Virus record (IMG/VR): IMGVR_UViG_3300027736_001324
Location: 186,001-250,000 of that record
Length of the DNA: 64,000 nucleotides
DNA from: a virus
Strand: one strand, 5' to 3'
Shown: positions 56,885 to 63,289 of the stretch, one piece after another
How the letters are laid out: each line of letters opens with the position of its first letter
How positions within the stretch are numbered: the stretch's first letter is position 1
Notes under the pieces: model-generated
What the model was told of the DNA's origin: nothing
Databases searched by the model: none
The model's input: only the letters and a program-made list of their open reading frames with translations
Program-made: the position numbers and the translations under genes

Positions 56885-56892
56885 TATTTAGT
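56885..56892 (-). promoter_or_regulatory. late-like element ACTAAATA (minus strand)
   Basis: Reads ACTAAATA on the minus strand, 4 nt before the ATG at 56880. Confidence 0.45.
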
Positions 56893-56930
56893 CTTGTCAA
56901 CGGAAGTACGGTCTGCCGCGTTATATATAT

Positions 56931-57101
56931 ATGCAAGACAAAAATCAACTTGATGATTACGAAACGAAAAAGGATAAAACCGAACCGTTTATGGAACAGT
57001 ATTTGCCCACTAGTTACGATTGGAGATTATCCAATTGTGATGAAAGGCGTAGTGGTCCATGTAAGATCAAAGATGAATATGTTAAGCATAAATTTCATTA
57101 A
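56931..57101 (+). CDS. 56-aa hypothetical protein
   Basis: From ATG 56931 after a run of TA repeats: charged N-terminal part (DDYETKKDKTEPFMEQYLP), two Cys (SNCDERRSGPC) and a basic end (HKFH). Too short for family assignment. A longer frame at 56950 in another phase is a less likely choice. Confidence 0.5.
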   Translation: MQDKNQLDDYETKKDKTEPFMEQYLPTSYDWRLSNCDERRSGPCKIKDEYVKHKFH

Positions 57102-57120
57102 CACTAAAAGGAAACTTCAA

Positions 57121-57414
57121 ATGAAAACAATCGCTACTCTTATCGCTACTTTGGTAACTACTGCTGCTTTTGCAACTGAGCCTGCTAAGACCCCCGCAGC
57201 ACCGGCTGCTCCCGCTGTAACTGCTTCCGCTGTAACTGTTTCCGCCCCTGCTGCTCCAGCTAAGGAAGAAATGAAGTTAGCCAAGAAGAAGGAGGACAAG
57301 AAAGCTGATGCCACCAAAAGTGCTAAGCCAGCTAAACCTACCCAAGACAAAACGGCTACAGCTAAAACTGAGTCTGCAACACCAGCAGCGCCAGCAGTAC
57401 CCGCTACTAAGTAA
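57121..57414 (+). CDS. secreted Ala/Pro/Lys-rich protein
   Basis: 97 residues from ATG 57121 behind AAAGGAAAC. Sec signal peptide MKTIATLIATLVTTAAFA, cleavage probably after residue 18. The mature part is low complexity: Ala/Pro/Val-rich, then Lys-rich (KLAKKKEDKKADATKS), then Ala/Pro/Thr to the end. Likely an extended periplasmic protein; role unknown. Confidence 0.7.
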   Translation: MKTIATLIATLVTTAAFATEPAKTPAAPAAPAVTASAVTVSAPAAPAKEEMKLAKKKEDKKADATKSAKPAKPTQDKTATAKTESATPAAPAVPATK

Positions 57415-57457
57415 TACAATAATAGAGGAAGATGATGACGATGATGGTCCAGAAGAA

Positions 57458-57619
57458 TTGGATTATCATCGTGCATATGGTCGTCCTAAGGTTTACTATG
57501 TAGATGAAAAAGTTATAGATTTAGGTGATGAACCATTATCTGATTATGTAACTGTTAGGTTAGCCCTTTCCAGAGCAAAAGCCTTGCTAAAATATAGAGA
57601 AACCTATACAATTGTATAA
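57458..57619 (+). CDS. small acidic phage protein, start uncertain
   Basis: The frame is convincing from an acidic run (EEDDDDDGPEELDYHRAYGRPKVYYV) to the stop, but no ATG opens it. A TTG at 57458 or an ATA near 57422 could be the start; the run before 57458 looks coding. Body: VIDLGDEPLSDYVTVRLALSRAKALLKYRE. Unknown function. Confidence 0.45.
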   Translation: MDYHRAYGRPKVYYVDEKVIDLGDEPLSDYVTVRLALSRAKALLKYRETYTIV

Positions 57620-57622
57620 ATA
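57615..57622 (+). promoter_or_regulatory. T4 late promoter consensus TATAAATA
   Basis: Exact TATAAATA, overlapping the previous stop, 52 nt before the ATG at 57674. The best match to the T4 late consensus in the window. A hairpin GTTAAGAGTT / AACTCTTTAAC (about 57626-57655, one bulge) lies in its leader. Confidence 0.6.
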
Positions 57623-57673
57623 CAGTTAAGAGTTCTGTACAAAAACTCTTTAACACACTTACACGGAGAATAT

Positions 57674-57847
57674 ATGTTAAACCAACTAGCGGGCTATTTT
57701 TGTAGCCTACTCAATAACTTCAGCAGACCACAGACTTATGGTACTGCATTAGAAGAATACATTGTTAGACATGCACCCCAAAATGCATGTGATGTAGACC
57801 GTCTCACCCGTCAATTTGAAATACAACAATCTGGTAGAGGATGGTAA
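57674..57847 (+). CDS. 57-aa small protein
   Basis: From ATG 57674 behind ACGGAGAA. 57 residues: NQLAGYFCSLLNNFSRPQTYG, then LEEYIVRHAPQNACDVDRLTR, and a short end RGW. It forms a pair with the next small gene (2-nt gap). Likely a late gene; function unknown. Confidence 0.6.
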   Translation: MLNQLAGYFCSLLNNFSRPQTYGTALEEYIVRHAPQNACDVDRLTRQFEIQQSGRGW

Positions 57848-57849
57848 TC

Positions 57850-57984
57850 ATGCAAGTATTAAAAGCAATATACAATTTTTTTGGTGCAATGAGACAGGCC
57901 CGAGCAGCCTCAACATTAGCACACAATGGAGATCATAAAGGCGCACGTAAACTTATTATGTCTGACTTTAAGGGCTGGATCTAA
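57850..57984 (+). CDS. 44-aa small protein
   Basis: From ATG 57850: LKAIYNFFGAMRQARAASTLAHNGDHKGARKLIM and FKGWI. A helical hairpin with a conserved-looking KGARxLI motif, reminiscent of small phage proteins after the previous gene. Ribosome site GAGGATGG overlaps the upstream stop. Confidence 0.6.
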   Translation: MQVLKAIYNFFGAMRQARAASTLAHNGDHKGARKLIMSDFKGWI

Positions 57985-57986
57985 TA

Positions 57987-57994
57987 ACTAAATA
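57987..57994 (+). promoter_or_regulatory. late-like element ACTAAATA
   Basis: ACTAAATA 22 nt before the ATG at 58017. Confidence 0.45.
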
Positions 57995-58016
57995 ACATAC
58001 TAACAAAGGATCCATT

Positions 58017-58262
58017 ATGTTTACACCTGATTTTTATATAGAAATGTTCCAGACCTCAAAAAGGATGGCAACTAATCAAATTTTCAAAGACGAGAGATTA
58101 AATAAGGTTGCCAACGACTTTATAGATGCCCAAACAGTCTTTGCAAAGATGATGGCAAAGAATACAATAGAGATGTTAACTTATGCTGCTGACAGCATGA
58201 GTAAAACAATTTATCCTCAAGGTGAGGATGAAACAGTCAAGGCAAAGACTGCGAAAAAATAA
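58017..58262 (+). CDS. small phage protein with phasin-like helices
   Basis: 81 residues, almost entirely helical (NKVANDFIDAQTVFAKMMAKNTIEMLTYAADSMSKTI) with a Lys-rich end. The helix spacing resembles short phasin-type proteins, but no motif secures the family. Good AAAGGATCC ribosome site. Late-type promoter upstream. Confidence 0.6.
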   Translation: MFTPDFYIEMFQTSKRMATNQIFKDERLNKVANDFIDAQTVFAKMMAKNTIEMLTYAADSMSKTIYPQGEDETVKAKTAKK

Positions 58263-58303
58263 GCTATTTTTACACACACCGACATTAACACAAGGAGATT
58301 AAT

Positions 58304-58576
58304 ATGTCAACATTTGATACACCAAAATTACCCGAAGTAAAATTAAACAAAAACGGTTACGAAATCCGTGCCGACATTCTAGACATGGCCAAAGGCTTAG
58401 TTAGTGAAGATTATCACTCTAAATTCCGCGGTTGGGAAATGACTGTCGCTAAGGATGAAAAGACTGGACAAATCGTTACCAAAGTTGGTATGCCCGAATT
58501 CCCAGGTCTAGACAAGATTTTGGAAACTGCTGAAAAGATGTATGGTTTTGTAAACCAAAATACAACTAAGAAGTAA
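58304..58576 (+). CDS. conserved small phage protein, terminator downstream
   Basis: 90 residues: KNGYEIRADILDMAKGLVSEDYHSKFRGWEMTV and an end DKILETAEKMYGFVNQNT. Strong AAGGAGA ribosome site. The helix-strand-helix design and isolated expression suggest an abundant small structural or assembly protein. It ends at an intrinsic terminator. Confidence 0.7.
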   Translation: MSTFDTPKLPEVKLNKNGYEIRADILDMAKGLVSEDYHSKFRGWEMTVAKDEKTGQIVTKVGMPEFPGLDKILETAEKMYGFVNQNTTKK

Positions 58577-58586
58577 TTCTACCCCA

Positions 58587-58610
58587 AAATGCCCCAAAAT
58601 CGGGGCATTT
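58587..58610 (+). terminator. intrinsic terminator-like hairpin
   Basis: AAATGCCCC (58587-58595), loop AAAATC, GGGGCATTT (58602-58610): a 9-bp stem followed by only a short T run then CC. Sits between the previous gene and the next promoter. Confidence 0.7.
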
Positions 58611-58626
58611 CCACGGGTAAAAAAGG

Positions 58627-58655
58627 TTGACATTAAATGGATTTGGGTATATAAT
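58627..58655 (+). promoter_or_regulatory. strong sigma70-type promoter, copy 1 of a duplicated cassette
   Basis: TTGACA (58627-58632), 17-nt spacer, TATAAT (58650-58655). The sequence from -35 through the leader to CGGAG is nearly the same as at 59024. Confidence 0.88.
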
Positions 58656-58688
58656 AGAGGCTTAGACAGTCAACAAACGGAGTATTTT

Positions 58689-59021
58689 ATGATGATTGAA
58701 AAAGAAACTAAACACAAGTCTGCTGGCAATTTTGCTTGGTTCGCTGAACGTGATGCAAGATTGCGTAGTGCAGTTAATAGTTCTTTGTTTACTGAAATAC
58801 AGAAAATTCGTGCTGAACAAGTCAAATTGGGCCTGGAAATGGTCTATAGTGCTGATAGAGTTTATGTTGAATTTCGCAAAACATTTATCAGCGTCAAAGT
58901 AGAAAAGCCCAATGTGCGTGATCGTAAGGGCCTAGCAATGCTAGAAACTTGCTATGCAAACGAAGATTTTGAAAAGTGCAAGACTGCACAGGGTGTTACT
59001 TATCGTCTGTTTCGCAAATAA
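58689..59021 (+). CDS. hypothetical protein, first gene behind a duplicated promoter
   Basis: 110 residues (ATG at 58689 or 58692; CGGAG lies upstream). Basic and Cys-poor with helical FAWFAERDARLRSAVNSSLFTEI and strand VYVEFRKTFISVKVEKP. Expressed from a strong promoter and likely early. Function unknown. Confidence 0.7.
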   Translation: MMIEKETKHKSAGNFAWFAERDARLRSAVNSSLFTEIQKIRAEQVKLGLEMVYSADRVYVEFRKTFISVKVEKPNVRDRKGLAMLETCYANEDFEKCKTAQGVTYRLFRK

Positions 59022-59023
59022 AC

Positions 59024-59052
59024 TTGACAATAAATGGATTTGGGTATATAAT
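59024..59052 (+). promoter_or_regulatory. strong sigma70-type promoter, copy 2 of a duplicated cassette
   Basis: TTGACA (59024-59029), 17-nt spacer, TATAAT (59047-59052). It starts 2 nt after the previous stop, and leader bases downstream match copy 1 closely. Confidence 0.88.
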
Positions 59053-59085
59053 AGAATCTTAGACAGTAACAAAACGGAGTTAATT

Positions 59086-59313
59086 ATGAATCTCAATATC
59101 AATGATGCAATTTCTTGGACTAGTGCTGCTGGCAACCTGTCAGGCTATATCACTAATATTTGCTTGAATCTCAATGCTGCTAATCAAATTGTAGCTTGGA
59201 TTGATGTTACATATATGCACGAAAACGGCCGTGAATGTAGTGTCCGTCTTTGCGCTACTGAATCAAATCTCAAGGCAATGCGTGTTGCTAAACTTAACGC
59301 TGAATCTGTTTAA
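59086..59313 (+). CDS. small hypothetical protein, 75 aa
   Basis: From ATG 59086 behind CGGAG. Asn/Ala-rich: NINDAISWTSAAGNLSGYITNICLNLNAANQ, then a short basic end. Transcribed from promoter copy 2 together with the following genes. Unknown function. Confidence 0.7.
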   Translation: MNLNINDAISWTSAAGNLSGYITNICLNLNAANQIVAWIDVTYMHENGRECSVRLCATESNLKAMRVAKLNAESV

Positions 59314-59323
59314 GGAGTAAATT

Positions 59324-59521
59324 ATGGCAATCGTATACAATGTTCAAATGCACCCTGTATATGAAGGGCATATCAATGACCATAAGGTCCTGACTGAGCG
59401 TGAGTTTACTACCTGTCAGGATGCTATTGACTATGTGGAGTTCTTTAACTCAATGGGAGCCCATGGAGTCATTGCTGTCTATACTGGTGCCATTGATACA
59501 GTCTCTGGTGAAAATCTATAA
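59324..59521 (+). CDS. small hypothetical protein, 65 aa
   Basis: Ribosome site AAGGAG. IVYNVQMHPVYEGHINDHK is a strand-turn-strand, and REFTTCQDAIDYVEFFN a helix. Unknown function; early-type operon. Confidence 0.7.
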   Translation: MAIVYNVQMHPVYEGHINDHKVLTEREFTTCQDAIDYVEFFNSMGAHGVIAVYTGAIDTVSGENL

Positions 59522-59536
59522 ACTAAAGGAATTGTA

Positions 59537-60178
59537 ATGTCTCGCTTTCAAAAACCTGCTCCCCTCAATCTTAATGCCGATGATGTTTGGGCGGCTGCTT
59601 GCATGGCACAACGGTTAAATCAAGGCTACATAAAGGTTAGTGAAGATGCCCCAATGGGGCAAACAAACCGTAATCTAGTAACGCAATATATTGCCGACAC
59701 TAGTAAGATCACCAACGAGGATCGTGAAGAAGGTAAATTGGTTCGCAAATTCTATCAAGCATATACATTCAAAATACTTAAAGGTATCAGGTTGTCTGAA
59801 TTTGACAACACCGCAATGTTACTTGCTAATCGTGAAACTATTGATACCGGGTTTGATATAGCAGTAATTACTAGTTTGCCCTCAGGCTATGTTCGTGGCA
59901 TGAAACGTCAAACAGTGGACCAGCGTATCAATTTTGCTAACGGCGGACTAATCGGTAGTGTAGGTGACAAGGTGTCTCCTTCTATTGAGGTACTCAAATC
60001 CGTATTCTCGCAAACTTGGAATACACATTACATCACCGGTATTACTAGTGATGACCAAGTGTTGTTCTTTGCGTACAAACAACAACTAGAAGTGGGCAAG
60101 CAGTTTGATATTTATGGAACTGTCAAAGCACACCGTGATAATACTACTCAACTTAACCGTGTAAAGGTAATCGTATGA
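59537..60178 (+). CDS. conserved hypothetical protein, 213 aa
   Basis: Mixed alpha/beta. Basic in places (GYVRGMKRQTVDQRI); the C-terminal part (QVLFFAYKQQLEVGKQFDIYGTVKAHR) is beta and looks like an OB-type strand set, so nucleic-acid binding is possible but unproven. AAAGGAATT ribosome site. Overlaps the next gene by 4 nt. Confidence 0.7.
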   Translation: MSRFQKPAPLNLNADDVWAAACMAQRLNQGYIKVSEDAPMGQTNRNLVTQYIADTSKITNEDREEGKLVRKFYQAYTFKILKGIRLSEFDNTAMLLANRETIDTGFDIAVITSLPSGYVRGMKRQTVDQRINFANGGLIGSVGDKVSPSIEVLKSVFSQTWNTHYITGITSDDQVLFFAYKQQLEVGKQFDIYGTVKAHRDNTTQLNRVKVIV

Positions 60179-60318
60179 AAACAAAATTGGTATCGGCAAT
60201 GTTGCTATTGACTTTTATTGCAGGATGCAGTACAATAGCGGGGACAGTAAAGGGAGTCGGTGAAGATGTTAAATCGGGAACTGATTCGTTATCTAAAATA
60301 ATCAAACCTAATCAATAA
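60175..60318 (+). CDS. entericidin-like small lipoprotein
   Basis: 47 residues. Signal peptide with lipobox (LLLTFIAGC, Cys at 18), then STIAGTVKGVGEDVKSGTDSLSK. That C-S/N-T-x-x-G-x-G-x-D/E pattern is typical of the entericidin A/B family of bacterial membrane lipoproteins. It would be lipid-anchored, probably in the outer or inner membrane. It may affect envelope stability at lysis or be a spanin-like component. Overlaps the previous gene by 4 nt. Confidence 0.65.
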   Translation: MKTKLVSAMLLLTFIAGCSTIAGTVKGVGEDVKSGTDSLSKIIKPNQ

Positions 60319-60320
60319 TT

Positions 60321-60452
60321 ATGAGAAACTTTTTTCTAGGAACAATATTTGGTATCGTTATCGCTACTGTGGGTTTTAGCGGAATTGCTAAACTACTTGA
60401 CGGTGGTGTTAACAAAGTTAAATCAATCACGCAAGAACAGGTGAAAGAATGA
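60321..60452 (+). CDS. 43-aa membrane protein
   Basis: N-terminal transmembrane span (FFLGTIFGIVIATVGFSGI) followed by LDGGVNKVKSITQEQVKE. It follows the lipoprotein gene by 2 nt. A lipoprotein and a short TM protein side by side is the arrangement of a two-component spanin, though sizes are small. Confidence 0.55.
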   Translation: MRNFFLGTIFGIVIATVGFSGIAKLLDGGVNKVKSITQEQVKE

Positions 60453-60541
60453 TAGCTTGGATAGCAGTCATTTTGATGATTATATATGGTCATGTTTGGC
60501 TTGCTCTCCTGTTAGCATTACTCATTATATTTTCTGATTAA
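60449..60541 (+). CDS. 30-aa hydrophobic protein
   Basis: Starts ATG 60449 overlapping the previous stop by 4 nt; nearly all hydrophobic (IAWIAVILMIIYGHVWLALLLALL). Single or hairpin membrane span. Plausible but very short. Confidence 0.45.
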   Translation: MIAWIAVILMIIYGHVWLALLLALLIIFSD

Positions 60542-60543
60542 CT

Positions 60544-60909
60544 ATGCACGAAAAATTATCATTGTTTCCGGGACTAGATGAGAAGGGTCGCAGATTAGGT
60601 GAGATTCGTGTCCCTACACATACCATGGAAGCATTGGATAATTACTTCCTCAGGGGTTATGAACCGGGCGATTTCCTTACAGGTATACTTACTAACAATT
60701 TGTATCGTGCGGTGGCTAGTGCAGATTTGGCTAATCGTCATGCTATCTGGGAAATAGTTAAATGGTTGACTACTAACCCGATAGTACCGGAACATAGCTG
60801 GGGAACTCAGCATTGGGTTAATTGGTGGTTAAATGATACTGAACAAGTTAGAACCAAGTTTGTAGAGAAGATTGAAAAAGAATATATTTGGAAAACACTG
60901 AAAGGTTAA
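60544..60909 (+). CDS. conserved phage protein, 121 aa
   Basis: Globular and helical: IRVPTHTMEALDNYFLRGYEPGDFLTGILTNNLYRAVASAD and WGTQHWVNWWL. The PxHTxxAL...YEPGxFLxxIL pattern looks conserved in phages. Function unknown. Confidence 0.7.
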   Translation: MHEKLSLFPGLDEKGRRLGEIRVPTHTMEALDNYFLRGYEPGDFLTGILTNNLYRAVASADLANRHAIWEIVKWLTTNPIVPEHSWGTQHWVNWWLNDTEQVRTKFVEKIEKEYIWKTLKG

Positions 60910-60910
60910 T

Positions 60911-61261
60911 ATGAGTGGCTGGAATACAATTCGTCAAATTCATATCTTAGAAGAACGAGCAGATAAACTTGGGCTAAAGTTTGCCGCATACAAACATGAT
61001 GATAGCTTTGGTGCCAATGTAGCATTAGTTCCCAAAGATAGTGATGTATTGCCCATCTATAGCCGTGATGCGGTAATGTATGTTGGCACATTAGAAGGTG
61101 CTGATAGTTGGATGCGAGGTGTATTGTGGGCACGAGAATATGATCGTATGACCATTGATCGTAAGCTGGATGAAAAGCGTGAACGCAAAGAACAAGACGA
61201 ACGCAACAAGCAAATGGTTAAAATCTTGAAAGAAGAAAAACTAAGTTTAGTGCAGACATAA
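60911..61261 (+). CDS. hypothetical protein with charged C-terminal helix
   Basis: 116 residues. The N-terminal domain is alpha/beta (LKFAAYKHDDSFGANVALVPKD); the C-terminal 35 residues form a highly charged helix (DRKLDEKRERKEQDERNKQM). Unknown function. Confidence 0.7.
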   Translation: MSGWNTIRQIHILEERADKLGLKFAAYKHDDSFGANVALVPKDSDVLPIYSRDAVMYVGTLEGADSWMRGVLWAREYDRMTIDRKLDEKRERKEQDERNKQMVKILKEEKLSLVQT

Positions 61262-61269
61262 ATAATGTT

Positions 61270-61488
61270 ATGATTAAAAATGTAATTATTGCAGGGTTAT
61301 CATTGATTGTTGTAATGTGCTGGATTAAAGTTGATCCGGAATGTGTTAATAACGGTGAGGATCCAAATGCAGTAACTATAGAATATCAATGCTCTGATTT
61401 AGAAGATTACGAAAATGTCCCGCCCGAGGTCATGGAAGAATGCATTAAACGGGCAAATGAATTCACAAATCGAAAAACTAAACCTTGA
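61270..61488 (+). CDS. small membrane-anchored or exported protein
   Basis: 72 residues. Hydrophobic N-terminal segment (VIIAGLSLIVVMCWI) followed by an acidic Cys-containing part (DPECVNN, EYQCSDLEDY, MEECIKRANE). Either a single-span protein or one with a signal peptide; three outside cysteines suit the periplasm. CATAAATA lies 5 nt upstream. Confidence 0.6.
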   Translation: MIKNVIIAGLSLIVVMCWIKVDPECVNNGEDPNAVTIEYQCSDLEDYENVPPEVMEECIKRANEFTNRKTKP

Positions 61489-61513
61489 CAACATTGCTAA
61501 TATATAGTATAAT
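61485..61513 (+). promoter_or_regulatory. sigma70-type promoter for DNA ligase
   Basis: TTGACA (61485-61490), 17-nt spacer, TATAAT (61508-61513), then TATAGGAG before ATG 61537. Confidence 0.87.
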
Positions 61514-61536
61514 ATTAGCATATATAGGAGTTATAA

Positions 61537-62871
61537 ATGTCAGCAAGTTGGATTAAAAAATTAAACGAGAGTGATAGTCGCCTACACAAAGAAGATGTAT
61601 TAAGACAAGCATTAGAAGCAAGTGTCCTAGGCAGCACAAACGCAATCAATTTTTTAAAATTTACTAAACTTTGTTACAATCCCTATGTTACATTTGGGGT
61701 GCGTCAAGTCCCTGATTCAAAAAATGTTTTTAATAAAACTAATCCATGGGATCAGTTTGAGGAATTGTTAACAAAACTTAGCAATAGAGAATTGACAGGT
61801 AATGCGGCACTAGATGCTATCACATCCCTTGCATGGAATTTTGATAGTGAAGAATGGATGAACTTTGTTTTGCCTGTAATTACCAGAGACCTTCGTGCTG
61901 GCATCAGTGATAAAACCATTAACAAGGTATGCAAAGGCACTGAATTTGAAATTCCAGTCTTTGGTTGTCAACTAGCAACAACCTGTGAAGATCGTCCAGA
62001 GATGAAGGGCACTAAACGTTTAGAACCTAAATTAGATGGTGTTCGTGTATTGATGGTATTCACTCCTAATCTTAAAGGCGAGGCATCTGTTATTAGTTTC
62101 AGTCGCAATGGCAAAGAGTTTGACAACTTTACTACAATTGAAAACCAAATCTCTAGTCGATTCAAAGAAATTATCGGCACAAATGCACGTACATTAAAGA
62201 ATGGATTTGTATTTGATGGTGAGGTTGTTGGTAATTCTTTTCAAGAATTAATGAAACAAGCACGTAGAAAGAAAGATGCAAAGGCAGATGATAGTGTTTT
62301 TCATATCTTTGATATTATTCCAATTGATGAATTCTACAAAGGTATATACGAGGAACCATTAAGCAAACGTCTAAAGATATTAGACAAAATGAATGGTATC
62401 ATTGAAGAATTGCCAAACGTAGAGTTTCTAACTAGTATCAAAGTTAATTTAGATACTGCGGCAGGTAAGAATCAATTAGACAGATATGCCAAAAACAAAG
62501 TTGCAGAAGGCTTTGAAGGCATTATGATTAAGGACCTCGATGCATATTACGAATGTAAACGTAATACATCTTGGATGAAATGGAAGCCTACACTTACTGT
62601 AGATTTGGAGGTCATTGATGTTCAAGAAGGCACTGGAAAAAATAAAGGACGACTTGGAGCTCTTGTTTGCGCCGGCCACGACCAAGGGGTCGATATTTCA
62701 GTCAATGTTGGTAGTGGGTTTAGTGATGACAATAGACATGATTATTGGGATAACAGTGATAGTGTTATTGGTCGAACTGTTGAAATCTTATGTGATGCCG
62801 TAACACAAAACAAAGACGGAACATATAGTTTGCGCTTTCCCAGATTCGTTCGTTTTCGTGACGATAAGTGA
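61537..62871 (+). CDS. lig: ATP-dependent DNA ligase
   Basis: 444 residues (T4 gp30: 487). The adenylation motif is EPKLDGVRV with Lys165 as nucleophile. Later motifs: FVFDGEVVG, FHIFDIIP, EGFEGIMIKDL and SWMKWKP, in the standard order; the OB domain ends CDAVTQNKDGTYSLRFPRFVRFRDD. It seals nicks left after RNase H removal of primers. It has its own strong promoter. Confidence 0.97.
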   Translation: MSASWIKKLNESDSRLHKEDVLRQALEASVLGSTNAINFLKFTKLCYNPYVTFGVRQVPDSKNVFNKTNPWDQFEELLTKLSNRELTGNAALDAITSLAWNFDSEEWMNFVLPVITRDLRAGISDKTINKVCKGTEFEIPVFGCQLATTCEDRPEMKGTKRLEPKLDGVRVLMVFTPNLKGEASVISFSRNGKEFDNFTTIENQISSRFKEIIGTNARTLKNGFVFDGEVVGNSFQELMKQARRKKDAKADDSVFHIFDIIPIDEFYKGIYEEPLSKRLKILDKMNGIIEELPNVEFLTSIKVNLDTAAGKNQLDRYAKNKVAEGFEGIMIKDLDAYYECKRNTSWMKWKPTLTVDLEVIDVQEGTGKNKGRLGALVCAGHDQGVDISVNVGSGFSDDNRHDYWDNSDSVIGRTVEILCDAVTQNKDGTYSLRFPRFVRFRDDK

Positions 62872-62879
62872 TATAATAC

Positions 62880-63098
62880 ATGAAAGCAAATATCAAAGAA
62901 TTAGCCGCCAAAGCAGGATTGGCTAAGGTTATAATCCATCCTACTTCGGACAGTGGAGTTTTTATTTCACTTGATCCTGAGTCGGAAAATAAATTAAAAG
63001 AATTTGCTAAATTGGTTGCGGTAGAATGTTCTACAATTGCTGATAAAGCAGAACCATATAAAGCATCTGATTTAATAAAAAAACATTTTGGAGTATGA
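62880..63098 (+). CDS. small protein of the FGV-ending family
   Basis: 72 residues: KELAAKAGLAKVII, then EFAKLVAVECSTI and a final LIKKHFGV. The end is the same design as the proteins at 51431 and 53932. The GGAG inside the FGV codons serves as ribosome site for the next gene. Its own start has no clear ribosome site, though TATAAT lies 2 nt upstream. Confidence 0.65.
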   Translation: MKANIKELAAKAGLAKVIIHPTSDSGVFISLDPESENKLKEFAKLVAVECSTIADKAEPYKASDLIKKHFGV

Positions 63099-63100
63099 CA

Positions 63101-63286
63101 ATGGCATTATTCGCAGTAGGTGATAAAGTAGAAAAAGTCAGTGGTTACAAATGGCCCGGTATAGTTGTGTCAGTATTTGATACGCTTGACGGTCAACGCA
63201 GAGTTGTTGTAGAATGTACTACTCCAGAAGTAGCAGGTGCTTTGCACATCTATAACGAAGGTCAATTAAGAATTTCTTTGGAGTAA
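63101..63286 (+). CDS. small SH3-like phage protein
   Basis: 61 residues from ATG 63101, 7 nt after GGAG; ATG 63095 is too close to that site. Pattern FAVGDKVEKVSGYKWPGIVVSVFDTLDGQRRVVVE, then LHIYNEGQLRI, resembles a small SH3-type beta barrel as used in phage structural or DNA-binding proteins. Function unknown. Confidence 0.65.
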   Translation: MALFAVGDKVEKVSGYKWPGIVVSVFDTLDGQRRVVVECTTPEVAGALHIYNEGQLRISLE

Positions 63287-63289
63287 ATC

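Noticed and set aside
57415-57460. Programmed frameshift joining the secreted Ala/Pro/Lys-rich protein to the next frame
   Set aside because: The stop of the first gene is followed by a separate acidic coding frame without a slippery heptamer or a downstream stem; a non-ATG start is simpler.
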